Origin: Clostridia bacterium
GTDB lineage: Bacteria; Bacillota; Clostridia; Christensenellales; DTU072
Direction of reading: 5' to 3'
NCBI GenBank assembly: GCA_028703745.1
Contig: JAQVME010000027.1
Coordinates: forward strand, 1-10,750
DNA length: 10,750 nt
Each line of letters begins with the position of its first letter. Position 1 is the first letter of the stretch. The notes beneath the pieces are model-generated. The model did not search any database, had not been told where the DNA came from, and saw only the letters and a program-made list of their open reading frames with translations. The position numbers and the translations under genes were made by a program. Below, piece by piece: positions 1 to 6,041 of the stretch.

Positions 1-689
1 AAGGAAATAAAGGGGAACAGCGGAAAATAATCGGCAGTAGCCCAGCTGTAAACGTTAAAAAACAGACCCAGCCATTGCTTGTCCGTTGTTATATACGAAC
101 TCTGATAATCTTGAGCATAGAGGCTTGTATTGTATTTATTGTTTATCCAAATGAACAAGAAACTCAGCGCCAGACAAACTATTCCCAGCGTTAAATCAGA
201 AAGCCTCTTGCTGTGCTCTTTGCCGGCAAGCCTCTCCGACAGCCTTACGATGCCGTCAATGGCATACGCCAGCAACGCATAACACAATATTATGACAGCA
301 ATACAGTGAAGCACCCCGAACAATATGAAAAGATTTTCGCCCGTCATTTCGGTGATAAGATAAGTAAACAGCGATACCGCAACAGATACGACGGCAAGCT
401 TGAGCCCGCGCACAAGATTATTCTTTGAAAACGCCGTCGAAAGTCCCGACGCAAAAAAGAATATGAACAGGAAAACCGGCCTCCAAAAAAGCCGCAAATA
501 CGAATCGAGATAATCCGCGCCGAACTGACCCAGCTCCATCAGCCACTTTACTCCCGAGTCCACCCAAGTATATTGGAACATATAAAAATCCACCATAAGA
601 TGATCCCATATGACCATAATAATGGCAAAGCCGCGGAAGAAATCCACCTCCCACATTCTGGGTTTTCTTATTCTTTTGGATTTAATCAT
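1..689 (-). CDS. DUF1624 / HGSNAT-like membrane acyltransferase (3' part outside the window)
   Basis: Reading the minus strand from an ATG at 689 gives 229 residues without a stop up to the window edge, so the C-terminus is missing. The start MIKSKRIRKPRMWEVDFFRG is followed by a hydrophobic helix with W-D-H; later come FFFASGLSTAF, FGVLHCIAVIILCY and DYFPLFPF. This order (R-x-x-E-[VL]-D-F-x-R-G, then G-[VI]-L-H, then DYFP-x-x-P) is the pattern of the bacterial DUF1624 / heparan-alpha-glucosaminide N-acetyltransferase catalytic family. These are multi-pass membrane proteins thought to move acyl groups across the membrane onto sugars; the bacterial substrate is unknown. The ATG has a GTGGAG Shine-Dalgarno 7 nt upstream and overlaps the end of the preceding gene by 8 nt, so the two are probably translationally coupled. 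The family call comes from remembered motifs, not a search. Confidence 0.8.
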   Translation of the reverse strand, partial: MIKSKRIRKPRMWEVDFFRGFAIIMVIWDHLMVDFYMFQYTWVDSGVKWLMELGQFGADYLDSYLRLFWRPVFLFIFFFASGLSTAFSKNNLVRGLKLAVVSVAVSLFTYLITEMTGENLFILFGVLHCIAVIILCYALLAYAIDGIVRLSERLAGKEHSKRLSDLTLGIVCLALSFLFIWINNKYNTSLYAQDYQSSYITTDKQWLGLFFNVYSWATADYFPLFPFIS

Positions 690-1221
690 GTTTATACTCC
701 ACTGACTCCAATCGCGCCTTATTATTCTCAATCTTATAAATTTCAAAACGGTCTGTATATTCGTGAATAAGCGTATTCGACTCGACGGCGGAATAATAGA
801 TTTTGGGTTTTTCGATCTTTTTCTCCTCAAACGGTTCCTTCATCTTCTTTTTTGTCTTTTTAATCTCTACAAGTTCAATGTTTTCATCCTTTTTCCTTGT
901 CCATAAGGGGGTTTTGAAACCATAAAAAACCGACTTTGCCGGTCGCACTATCAAATTGCGTATAGTGATGATGAGACTGCACAGCACGCACGTGACGAAG
1001 CCCGAAACATAAAGCTGCCCCTCCAGCGTCCAATCCAAAGGATTAAAATGAAAACCGAGGTACAACCCCAGTCCGAAAAGCGCATAAACCAGCGGCAACC
1101 AAAGCCCGAAAAAAACTAAAAGGTTTATGACAATTTTTAAGATAAGCTCCAAGGTCGATACGATGAACCTAAGCACCGATCCCAGAGCCAACCCGGAAAT
1201 ACAGCCGTTCTTCTTTTCCAA
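682..1221 (-). CDS. Small membrane protein with charged cytoplasmic tail, unknown function
   Basis: A 179-residue protein I cannot assign to a family. The start is TTG at 1221. No ATG or GTG precedes the first hydrophobic segment, and a clean AGGAG lies 5 nt upstream, so TTG is the best start. Residues about 17-55 form one long or two close hydrophobic segments and about 70-91 another. The remainder is highly charged (a KKTKKKMKEPFEEKK stretch near 125-140) and probably cytoplasmic. The gene lies 8 nt after serS, whose TAG stop is built into this gene's Shine-Dalgarno (ATAGGAG), and its end overlaps the DUF1624 gene by 8 nt. This packing supports one operon and translational coupling. It could be an accessory subunit of the acyltransferase, but that rests on position only. 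Confidence 0.75.
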   Translation of the reverse strand: MEKKNGCISGLALGSVLRFIVSTLELILKIVINLLVFFGLWLPLVYALFGLGLYLGFHFNPLDWTLEGQLYVSGFVTCVLCSLIITIRNLIVRPAKSVFYGFKTPLWTRKKDENIELVEIKKTKKKMKEPFEEKKIEKPKIYYSAVESNTLIHEYTDRFEIYKIENNKARLESVEYKHD

Positions 1222-1229
1222 GGGTTCTC

Positions 1230-2492
1230 CTATTTTATGCGGTCGGTGCCCATATATTTTATTAGCGCCTCGGGAACAGTAACCGTGCCGTCGGCATTTT
1301 GATAATTTTCGAGAATGGCGGCTACGGTTCTGCCTACGGCAAGTCCGCTACCATTGAGAGTATGCACAAAGCGGATTTTGCCCTTATCGTCCTTGAACCG
1401 TATGTTGGCTCTCCGCGCCTGAAAGTCCACGAAATTCGAGCAGGAGGATATCTCCACGTATCTACCGTAAGAGGGCATATACACCTCAATGTCGTAAGTC
1501 TTCGCAGAAGAGAAGCCGACATCACCCGAGCATAGACATACCACTCTGTAAGGCAGTCCCAGCAGCTTTAGAATCTGTTCGGCATCGTTTGTAAGGCTCT
1601 CAAGCTCGTCAAAGCTGTTGTCAGGATGGGCGAACTTCACTAGCTCTACTTTGTTGAACTGGTGCTGGCGGATTAATCCTCTGGTATCCCGACCTGCGCT
1701 ACCGGCTTCGCCTCTAAAACAAGCGGTATATGCGCAGTATTTTATCGTTAAGTCCTTTTCCAAAAGTATGTCCGCCCTATGAAGATTGGTTACGGGTACC
1801 TCTGCTGTGGGTATAAGATAGTAGTCCGTACCGCATACCGCGTACATGTCTTCCTCGAATTTCGGCAGCTGTCCCGTACCCACCATGCTGTCGCGGTTTA
1901 CCATAAACGGAGGAAATACCTCGTTATAGCCGCGGGAGGTGTGGGTATCAAGCATAAAATTGGTTACGGCTCTCTCCAGTCTGGCGCCCAGCCCGTGATA
2001 TACCGTGAATCTTGCACCGGTTATTTTTGCCGCTTGCTGGAAATTCAAAATGCCTAAGCTCTCGCCTATATCCCAATGCGCTTTTGGCTCAAAGTCGAAC
2101 TTTCCGGGTTCAAGGTAGCGCCTCACTTCGACATTGTCGTTGCCATCCTTGCCGTAAGGCACGCTATCGTCAAGCAGATTGGGAATGGTATACATATACG
2201 TCGCCAGCTTTGCTTCTATATCGGAAAGAAGGGCGTCTAATTCTTTTATTTTCTCGCCTTGCCCGCGCATCTCCGCAATAAGCGTGTCTGCATTCTCCTT
2301 GTTCCTTTTCAGCGCGGCAATCTGCGAAGACACTTGGTTCTTGTCTGCCTTCAGCGCTTCTGCCTGCTGAATGGTTCGTTTCCTGTCTGCGGCAAGAGAA
2401 GCTATCTCCTCAAGGTCCAGCGAACTGTTCCTTTGGGCAAGCTTGGCTTTGACTAAATCGATATTGTCGGCTACAAAACGTAAATCTAACAT
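1230..2492 (-). CDS. serS: Seryl-tRNA synthetase
   Basis: A 420-residue class II aminoacyl-tRNA synthetase that charges tRNA-Ser with serine in the cytoplasm. The N-terminus MLDLRFV and the charged helical stretch at about 25-100 form the tRNA-binding coiled-coil arm of the family. The catalytic core shows TAEVP near 229-233 (serine binding), motif 2 FRGEAGSAGRDTRG near 259-272 (ATP binding), and motif 3 LNGSGLAVGRT near 379-389. The length is normal for bacterial SerRS. A GTG lies 6 nt further upstream (2498), but it would fall inside the AGAGGTG ribosome binding site. The ATG at 2492, 5 nt after AGAGG, gives the canonical MLDL start. It is the first gene of a unit with the two membrane-protein genes to its left. 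The gap upstream is only about 110 bp and shows no T-box leader, although that control is common for aminoacyl-tRNA synthetases in Bacillota. Confidence 0.97.
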   Translation of the reverse strand: MLDLRFVADNIDLVKAKLAQRNSSLDLEEIASLAADRKRTIQQAEALKADKNQVSSQIAALKRNKENADTLIAEMRGQGEKIKELDALLSDIEAKLATYMYTIPNLLDDSVPYGKDGNDNVEVRRYLEPGKFDFEPKAHWDIGESLGILNFQQAAKITGARFTVYHGLGARLERAVTNFMLDTHTSRGYNEVFPPFMVNRDSMVGTGQLPKFEEDMYAVCGTDYYLIPTAEVPVTNLHRADILLEKDLTIKYCAYTACFRGEAGSAGRDTRGLIRQHQFNKVELVKFAHPDNSFDELESLTNDAEQILKLLGLPYRVVCLCSGDVGFSSAKTYDIEVYMPSYGRYVEISSCSNFVDFQARRANIRFKDDKGKIRFVHTLNGSGLAVGRTVAAILENYQNADGTVTVPEALIKYMGTDRIK

Positions 2493-2511
2493 GGGCACCT
2501 CTTTGTTTCAG

Positions 2512-2544
2512 AAATTATTACCTTATTGTCTATTAAGTTTACAA
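2512..2544 (-). promoter_or_regulatory. Weak candidate promoter for serS
   Basis: In the gap between the lipoprotein stop and serS, the minus strand reads TTGTAA (2544-2539), 18 nt, then TAATAATT (from 2520). The -35 is fair and the -10 poor. Some promoter is likely here because the gap is about 100 bp and holds no obvious terminator for the upstream gene, but read-through from that gene is also possible. Confidence 0.25.
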
Positions 2545-2601
2545 TAAAACATACGGAAATGCAATTAATTGGCTGAATAATGATTGCGCCCATCGGTTAT
2601 T

Positions 2602-3603
2602 TCAGTTGTTTATTATTGCCTTGCCTATTTGGGTATATAATGCTTTTATTTCAATGTCATAGTATTCGTCGCTCTCGGTAAAGAAGCGTCTTAACCATAC
2701 GTCATAACTCTCACCCGTCGACTCGTTGCCGTAAACGAAGGTGAAAAATCCCACTATATCATGGTCGGCGACGGCTATTTCGTAGGCGCCCTTTATCCAG
2801 CGCTTGACCTCTTCGCCTATAGGCACCTCCATATTCTCAAAAGCCCAGTTGATACTCTTTGTTCTTGTGGACACATAAAAACCTTTGGGACTCATCCAAA
2901 TCTTTTGTCCGGGAGTAATTACATTTTGTTTCAGCAACGCGATATCCTCCAGCACCTTTGCTTTATCCCATGTGCGGTAATAGTCATAGCCTATATCCGT
3001 ACAATACTTGCAATATTCCTTTGCGTCTATATCCTCCAATCCTGTACTGAGCTTGGTAACCCACGGATCGTTTATGACAGCCGCATACGCCAACATAGCC
3101 ATCATCCTTTTGTCGGGGAAATCCTGTCGAACAAGCTGGCAAGCCGTGTGGAAAGCAACCTGCCTTTTCCCCGTCCATATGGGTTCATCTACGTAGAACC
3201 CGATTACTCTGTCCATATACGGCGAAAGTTCCTGCTTGGCAGTCTCCCACAGCTGCATATAATCTTCTTTAAGACCGTCGACTTGATCGCTGTCAAAGAA
3301 AATATGCCGTATCATAATGAGAATGTACAACCCTTTGGTGTGCATATGCGCTATTTCTTCGATATCTTCGGCATCAACCTTTCCTAAATTGGCATTGCCC
3401 ATAGCCACAACTTCATCAATTGCATCGGAAAAATGGTAGTATCCGAAATACTTGAGATTCGGATTGGTGTTTACGGGCATTTCCTTCCAATAATATTCCG
3501 TAAGCAGGTCGTTAGGCGGGTAGGGCTCTTTTTTGCAAGCAAACAAACTGACACATAATACAATTAATAGCAACGGCGCTAAAAGCCTAGAAAATAACTT
3601 CAT
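2602..3603 (-). CDS. Lipoprotein with possible TIM-barrel glycosidase-like domain
   Basis: A 333-residue exported lipoprotein. The signal peptide is MKLFSRLLAP followed by a leucine-rich core and the lipobox L20-F21-A22-C23, so Cys23 should be lipidated and the mature protein anchored on the outer face of the membrane. The remaining 310 residues alternate short hydrophobic strands with helices. They include GLYILIMIRH (91-100), RVIGFYVDEP (132-141), a MMAMLAYAA strand and a late DIVGFFTFVYGNES strand. The strand ending in D139-E140-P141 resembles strand ends carrying acidic residues in (beta/alpha)8 glycoside hydrolases and in cellulase-like domains of unknown function. I could not place it in a named family, and the catalytic role is inference. 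The start ATG has an AGGAAGG ribosome binding site. It lies upstream of serS on the same strand and is divergent from the radical SAM gene. Confidence 0.85.
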   Translation of the reverse strand: MKLFSRLLAPLLLIVLCVSLFACKKEPYPPNDLLTEYYWKEMPVNTNPNLKYFGYYHFSDAIDEVVAMGNANLGKVDAEDIEEIAHMHTKGLYILIMIRHIFFDSDQVDGLKEDYMQLWETAKQELSPYMDRVIGFYVDEPIWTGKRQVAFHTACQLVRQDFPDKRMMAMLAYAAVINDPWVTKLSTGLEDIDAKEYCKYCTDIGYDYYRTWDKAKVLEDIALLKQNVITPGQKIWMSPKGFYVSTRTKSINWAFENMEVPIGEEVKRWIKGAYEIAVADHDIVGFFTFVYGNESTGESYDVWLRRFFTESDEYYDIEIKALYTQIGKAIINN

Positions 3604-3633
3604 AATCCCTTCCTAAAAAAACTTATTTTAGTT

Positions 3634-3664
3634 ATTATATTAATATGTTATCATCATTCTTCAA
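3634..3664 (-). promoter_or_regulatory. Candidate promoter of the TIM-barrel-like lipoprotein gene
   Basis: On the minus strand, a perfect TATAAT (3639-3634) lies about 30 nt before the ATG at 3603. The best -35 is TTGAAG (3664-3659) with a long 19-nt spacer. The -10 is convincing and the -35 is weak. The start of transcription would be near 3627, leaving a leader of about 24 nt that includes the AGGAAGG site. Confidence 0.45.
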
Positions 3665-3732
3665 AATAGTAAATAGTTGCCACGTGTTTCAGCTCCCAAC
3701 TGAAGAAAACGTGCAGACTTTTCGCATTGAAA

Positions 3733-3741
3733 TGCTATAAT
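3733..3741 (+). promoter_or_regulatory. Extended -10 promoter abutting the radical SAM gene
   Basis: The plus strand reads TG-C-TATAAT: a perfect extended -10 element with TG at 3733-3734 and TATAAT at 3736-3741. No good -35 lies 16-18 nt upstream, as is usual for extended -10 promoters. Six bases separate the box from the ATG at 3748, so normal initiation 7 nt downstream would start at the A of the ATG. Confidence 0.6.
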
Positions 3742-3747
3742 AAGCGT

Positions 3748-4590
3748 ATGAAATTCAAAGTAGCAAGAGCAGGCATCCATATGTGGGAGGAACCCGTAAT
3801 CTCGGGAGACAAGGGGAGCGGAACGATTTTTTTCAGCGGATGCGCGCTGAAATGCGTCTATTGCCAGAATTATGAGATATCCCACGGCGCCAAAGGTCTA
3901 TTCATTGACGGCGGCGAGCTGTCTTTTCTTATGCTATACCTACAGGACCTTGGCGCGCATAACATTAATCTAGTAACTCCGTCGCATTACGCCGGGCATA
4001 TCGCGGAGGTGCTTGCAAAAATTAAAGGCAGCCTACTGAAAATTCCAGTAGTTTATAACACCTCCGGCTACGAAAAAATCAGTGCTCTGAAATTGCTTGA
4101 AGGCTTAGTAGACATTTATTTGCCTGATTTCAAATACGCCGATAACGCGCTGGGACAGAAATATTCGAAGGTGCCCGACTATACCGATATTGCAGTAGCG
4201 GCGATAGCTGAGATGCGGCGCCAGCAACCCGTCGATATTATTGACAACGGTATAATGCAAAAGGGTGTCATTGTCCGCCACTTAGCGCTGCCGTCACACA
4301 AGGAGGACAGCAAAAAGGTGTTGGATATTTTGTCACGGCTTGACAGCACTCTTTGTGTCAGCCTAATGTGCCAATATTTTCCCACGCCGGGCGTATCCGC
4401 CTTTCCGGAGCTTCAAAAAAGAATAAGAAAATCCGATTATAACGACTTATTAGAGTATTTCCAAAATGTCGGACTGTCCCGCGGCTTTTCTCAGTGCCCC
4501 TCCAGCGCCACGGAAGATTATGTCCCCGACTTCGACCTTGCGGAGCTTTCTAAGATATTATCGAAAAAGTCGGCTTTACCAATATATTAG
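3748..4590 (+). CDS. Radical SAM protein, PflX-like (COG1313 type)
   Basis: A 280-residue radical SAM protein. C32-x3-C36-x2-C39 (GCALKCVYCQN) is the motif that binds the 4Fe-4S cluster and S-adenosylmethionine. It is followed by QNYEISH, VTPSHYA, YNTSGYE and LPDFKYAD, the pattern of the PflX / 'putative pyruvate formate-lyase activating enzyme' family. No extra ferredoxin-like cysteine cluster is present, unlike many true glycyl-radical activases, and no glycyl radical enzyme gene is adjacent, so the substrate is unknown. The length is normal for the family. The start is uncertain. The ATG at 3748 has no Shine-Dalgarno but sits at the predicted transcription start. An in-frame TTG at 3727 would add seven residues, also lacks a ribosome binding site, and would lie upstream of that start. 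The gene is monocistronic and convergent with the next gene. Confidence 0.88.
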   Translation: MKFKVARAGIHMWEEPVISGDKGSGTIFFSGCALKCVYCQNYEISHGAKGLFIDGGELSFLMLYLQDLGAHNINLVTPSHYAGHIAEVLAKIKGSLLKIPVVYNTSGYEKISALKLLEGLVDIYLPDFKYADNALGQKYSKVPDYTDIAVAAIAEMRRQQPVDIIDNGIMQKGVIVRHLALPSHKEDSKKVLDILSRLDSTLCVSLMCQYFPTPGVSAFPELQKRIRKSDYNDLLEYFQNVGLSRGFSQCPSSATEDYVPDFDLAELSKILSKKSALPIY

Positions 4591-4603
4591 TTTTTTTACA
4601 ACA

Positions 4604-4631
4604 TTAATGCGCGCTCTTCAGCGCGCATTAA
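4604..4631. terminator. Strong hairpin between convergent genes (probable bidirectional terminator)
   Basis: Perfect 12-bp stem, TTAATGCGCGCT paired with AGCGCGCATTAA, around a CTTC loop. It lies 13 nt after the radical SAM stop and 25 nt after the stop of the minus-strand LRR gene at 4657. Neither side has a long uninterrupted T-run; on the minus strand the arm continues as TTAATGTTGT. The U-tract is therefore weak and termination is inferred from stem strength and position. A nearly identical hairpin occurs at 6002-6030. Confidence 0.7.
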
Positions 4632-4656
4632 CTGTTATCAATCTTGAATATTGTTG

Positions 4657-5739
4657 TTATGCGTTATCGCCCCAAGGCGTGTCCTTAAACACATTTGTGT
4701 CTAAGGTGACGGCAGAGTGCAGCGTAACATCGTTCAGCGCCGTGCATGCTTCAAAAGCGCTTTCTCCGATATCCAGCACTTGAGGAAGAGCAATGCTTGT
4801 CAAGGCAGAACAGCCCATAAAAGCGTTGCCCTCTATTTCTTTTACGCTGGAAGGTACACTGATTTGCGTTAACGCCGTGCAATCTCGGAAGGAGCTTTCT
4901 CCTATGGTTTCTATCCCCTCGGAGATTACTACGCTTTCCAGCGCATAACAACGCACAAAAGCATTCGTCATTGAGGTAAGTCCTGCAGGCAGATGCACGG
5001 AGGAGAGTTTGGTGCACTCTACGAAGGCTGAGGAAATATCTTCAATACCGGCGGGGAGACTCACAGATGTAAGCGCCGCGCATTGGTAAAAAGCAGAGAA
5101 TTCTATTTTTTTCACTGTCGAAGGTATCGTGATTGAGGCTAGACTTTGACAATTACTGAAGGTTTCGGATTTTATTACGGTTATGTTCGAAGGCAAAATG
5201 ACGCTGGTCAAACTAGAGCAATTCTTAAACACACCCCTGCCCAATTCATTTATGGAATCCGGCAATACTACGCTTTCAAGGTTGATGCAATCAGTAAAAG
5301 AATAATCGCCCAGATGCTCTACACCGTTAGGAATTTCTAGGCTTGTAAGGTTCCGGCAGCCCCAAAAAGCCATGGAAATATACTTTACACTCGCCGGTAT
5401 GTTCACCGAGGTCAGGTTATCACAATCCGTAAAAGTATAGCCCATTGTTTCCAAACCGTCCGGCAAAACAACCTCTTGAATTGTGCTATTGGAAGAAAAC
5501 GTCTGCCAAAGAGTTTTTACCGGCTTGCCGTGTACTTCAGAAGGTACCGTTACTTTGGTCTCCTTTCCTTTATAGCTTGTCAGCATAACAAAGTCATCCT
5601 CGACAATCTCATAATCAAAGCCATCCACGGTTGTGCCTTGAGCCGAATACGGTTCTCCTTGCCCTTGGCAACCTGACAACACCATCAATAATAAAAAAAT
5701 AATCAATGTGCATACGGTAATAACAATGCTTTTTCTCAT
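4657..5739 (-). CDS. BspA-type leucine-rich-repeat lipoprotein (360 aa)
   Basis: A cell-surface lipoprotein. The signal peptide ends in the lipobox L21-S22-G23-C24. After a short N-terminal segment (about 30-85, with SYKGKETKVTVPSEVHGKPVKTL), the rest consists of about eleven repeats of roughly 23 residues on the pattern [AS]F-x2-C-x2-L-x2-[VI]-x-[IL]-P-x2-[VI]-x2-[IL]. This is the LRR_5 / Treponema pallidum-type repeat of BspA-like proteins, which fold as a curved solenoid and often bind host or bacterial surface ligands. The protein ends NVFKDTPWGDNA; an F-x-x-TPW box like this also closes the repeat block of its neighbour at 6042. The ATG has a GAGGGGG ribosome binding site. It carries its own promoter (5927-5955) and ends in the hairpin at 4604. 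It is a paralogue of the 453-aa protein upstream. The ligand is unknown. Confidence 0.93.
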   Translation of the reverse strand: MRKSIVITVCTLIIFLLLMVLSGCQGQGEPYSAQGTTVDGFDYEIVEDDFVMLTSYKGKETKVTVPSEVHGKPVKTLWQTFSSNSTIQEVVLPDGLETMGYTFTDCDNLTSVNIPASVKYISMAFWGCRNLTSLEIPNGVEHLGDYSFTDCINLESVVLPDSINELGRGVFKNCSSLTSVILPSNITVIKSETFSNCQSLASITIPSTVKKIEFSAFYQCAALTSVSLPAGIEDISSAFVECTKLSSVHLPAGLTSMTNAFVRCYALESVVISEGIETIGESSFRDCTALTQISVPSSVKEIEGNAFMGCSALTSIALPQVLDIGESAFEACTALNDVTLHSAVTLDTNVFKDTPWGDNA

Positions 5740-5926
5740 AAAATCCCCCTCTTTAACCAGTGTTGCAATAGGCGCGCCGTTGATTGAGCCGTTAGCTCCC
5801 TAGGTAACATTCCCTTAATATTGCTACCATTAAAGTAGTGTCCAAAGATCAAAATTAAGTGTTCTCCTAAGATATCTTATGTATGGATAAATGTATATGT
5901 ACTTAAAAACAAAATATTGTACATAA
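5740..5926 (-). other. Long 5' leader of the 360-aa LRR lipoprotein gene
   Basis: From the predicted transcription start (about 5920) to the ATG at 5739 there are about 180 nt. No confident coding sequence is present. The possible 67-residue reading frame over 5830-6033 has no ribosome binding site, crosses the upstream terminator and has an unlikely aromatic composition. The half nearer the promoter is AT-rich and the half nearer the gene is GC-richer. It contains weak complementarity (GGTAGC near 5824 with GTTACC near 5804 on the minus strand) and a repeated GCCGTT on the plus strand. I recognise no known riboswitch class. Confidence 0.5.
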
Positions 5927-5955
5927 AGTATATAATATGTAAAAAAAATTGTCAA
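5927..5955 (-). promoter_or_regulatory. Near-consensus sigma-A promoter of the 360-aa LRR gene
   Basis: On the minus strand: TTGACA (5955-5950), a spacer of exactly 17 nt containing an 8-T run, then TATACT (5932-5927). The -35 is perfect and the -10 has one mismatch. It lies between the terminator hairpin of the upstream LRR gene and this gene, so the two paralogues can be transcribed independently. Confidence 0.8.
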
Positions 5956-6001
5956 TAGGTGATTTTTTTCTATAGCGTATCTAATAATTCTCGACAAACC
6001 A

Positions 6002-6030
6002 TTAATGCGCGCTCTTTCAGCGCGCATTAA
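6002..6030 (-). terminator. Terminator hairpin of the 453-aa LRR lipoprotein gene
   Basis: The same 12-bp stem as at 4604 (TTAATGCGCGCT / AGCGCGCATTAA) with a CTTTC loop, one base longer. It begins 11 nt after the stop at 6042. On the minus strand it is followed by TGGTTTGTCG, a broken U-tract. The position right after the stop and just ahead of the next promoter supports a terminator role. Confidence 0.7.
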
Positions 6031-6041
6031 CACATTATTTT

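Noticed and set aside
2562..2571. CAATTAATTG palindrome upstream of serS
   Set aside because: Ten A/T-rich bases of perfect symmetry are expected by chance in such DNA, and it has no T-run or promoter relation.
2499..2601. T-box riboswitch ahead of serS
   Set aside because: The gap is too short for a T-box leader, and neither the conserved T-box sequence nor a terminator hairpin is present.
2761..3387. 208-residue plus-strand frame opposite the TIM-barrel-like lipoprotein
   Set aside because: It is a shadow of the minus-strand gene, which has a signal peptide, lipobox and ribosome binding site.
3679..3714. Imperfect inverted repeat (CACGTGTTTCAG / CTGAAGAAAACGTG) between the divergent genes
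   Set aside because: The arms pair only in short blocks with mismatches, and it is not clearly placed on either promoter.
5830..6033. 67-residue minus-strand reading frame between the two LRR genes
   Set aside because: It spans the terminator hairpin and the promoter, has no ribosome binding site, and its aromatic/Ile-rich composition is what AT-rich non-coding DNA gives.
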